This document shows positions 5,222 to 5,793 of a stretch of DNA of 5,793 nucleotides, in pieces (positions within the stretch are counted from its first letter, which is position 1; each line of letters begins with the position of its first letter). The stretch lies in the NCBI GenBank assembly GCA_021795535.1, contig JAJYPG010000102.1, positions 1-5,793 on the forward strand, given 5' to 3'. The notes under the pieces were generated by a model. That model was not told the DNA's origin and did not search any database. It saw nothing but the letters and a program-made list of their open reading frames with translations. Source of the stretch: Planctomycetota bacterium. Its GTDB lineage: Bacteria > Planctomycetota > Phycisphaerae > WQYP01. A program made the translations under genes and the position numbers.

Positions 5222-5793
5222 ATGTTTAATACACAATTATTATCCCGATTCAGTTTTCATTCTTTTTCCAAACGCACACTGGCGATGCTAGGACTGGTGG
5301 CCTGCCTGGGAACCACGGCATTTCTGGCCGCCGCACCGGCTCATCCGCAACCGAAAAAGCCGGTCGCAAATCAGCAGGTCAAACAGCCAATCATCCGGCT
5401 GAATCACGAGCAGATAGCGCGTATCATGCAATTTTTGCGGCGTACGCAACCCGACGTTTACCTCAAGGCCATGACGTTGCGGCTTTCCCATCCGAAAAAA
5501 TTTGTAAGGTTGATCAGTGAAGCGGCACCGAATTTTCGCTGGCTTGAGCACTTGCAGAAAACGGATACAAAGCTTTTTAATCTTACTCTTCAGGATTTAG
5601 CCGACACGCATAAATCGTTTCAGATTGTCGGCGAATTGCGGCAGCCGGGCCTGCCCAACCCCGAAGCGCACAAGCTGCGGAAAGAGCTGGTTGATGTTGT
5701 GACCAATCAGTTTGATGTGCAACAGAAGATACGGACGCATGAACTCAATCGCCTGCTCCGGCGGATCAACACCTTGCGCGCGGACCTGAAAGA
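5222..5793 (+). CDS. Exported protein with charged helical region, truncated by the window end
   Basis: The frame is open from ATG 5222 to the end, giving 190 residues of a longer protein. AGGAG (5210-5214) seven bases upstream supports the start. A signal peptide is visible: a basic N-region including SKRT, a hydrophobic stretch (about 20-38, LAMLGLVACLGTTAFLAAA) and a likely cleavage after APA (38-40). Then comes a Pro/Lys/Gln linker, helical segments (61-130), and from about 149 a long charged helix containing KLRKELVDVVTNQFDVQQ and HELNRLLRRINTLRADLK, which looks like coiled coil. I recall similar helices in exported planctomycete proteins next to ECF sigma genes and in CpxP-like periplasmic proteins, but no family is firm. 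It could be a periplasmic sensor partner or an output of the sigma module. Confidence 0.82.
   Translation, partial: MFNTQLLSRFSFHSFSKRTLAMLGLVACLGTTAFLAAAPAHPQPKKPVANQQVKQPIIRLNHEQIARIMQFLRRTQPDVYLKAMTLRLSHPKKFVRLISEAAPNFRWLEHLQKTDTKLFNLTLQDLADTHKSFQIVGELRQPGLPNPEAHKLRKELVDVVTNQFDVQQKIRTHELNRLLRRINTLRADLK

Noticed and set aside
5288..5551. 87-codon minus-strand frame
   Set aside because: Antisense to the exported protein gene, which has a good ribosome binding site and signal peptide.

Overview
The window most likely comes from a member of the Planctomycetota, possibly a Phycisphaerae-like lineage. This is inferred from protein character: the EF-Tu switch I region is unusual in a way I recall from planctomycete EF-Tu, and the L33 protein begins MAREWVWLQC and lacks most zinc cysteines. 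No 16S or other decisive marker is present.

Left part (1-2132, minus strand): a translation cluster reading tRNA-Thr(GGU), tuf (EF-Tu), rpmG (bL33), tRNA-Trp(CCA). In many bacteria this arrangement continues into secE-nusG-rplK, so those genes probably lie beyond position 1. A strong intrinsic terminator follows tuf, and rpmG seems to have its own promoter. The cluster is therefore probably transcribed as at least two units, tRNA-Thr-tuf and rpmG-tRNA-Trp.

Middle part (2133-2962): about 830 bases with no convincing gene. It holds an inverted-repeat element with ACCACGGATT / AATTCGTGGT ends, a short plus-strand terminator with no visible gene in front of it, and a 60-nt imperfect hairpin with about 19 paired positions. 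Next comes rpsU (bS21) on the minus strand (2963-3184), possibly with a leader of about 215 nt. A gene-poor, palindrome-rich stretch (3185-3721) separates rpsU from the divergent right-hand operon.

Right part (3680-5793, plus strand): an ECF sigma factor overlaps by 17 bases a single-pass membrane protein that looks like its anti-sigma factor. The usual zinc-binding Cys residues of that anti-sigma domain are replaced (HVTTYPAA in place of HxxxCxxC). About 300 bases further on, an exported protein with a long charged alpha-helical region starts and runs off the window. The sigma gene has a poor ribosome binding site but is preceded by a 12-codon mini-ORF whose own Shine-Dalgarno sits in a hairpin. 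Together these suggest a small cell-envelope signalling module: cytoplasmic sigma factor, membrane tether, and possibly a periplasmic partner. No mobile element, CRISPR array or defence system was recognised.
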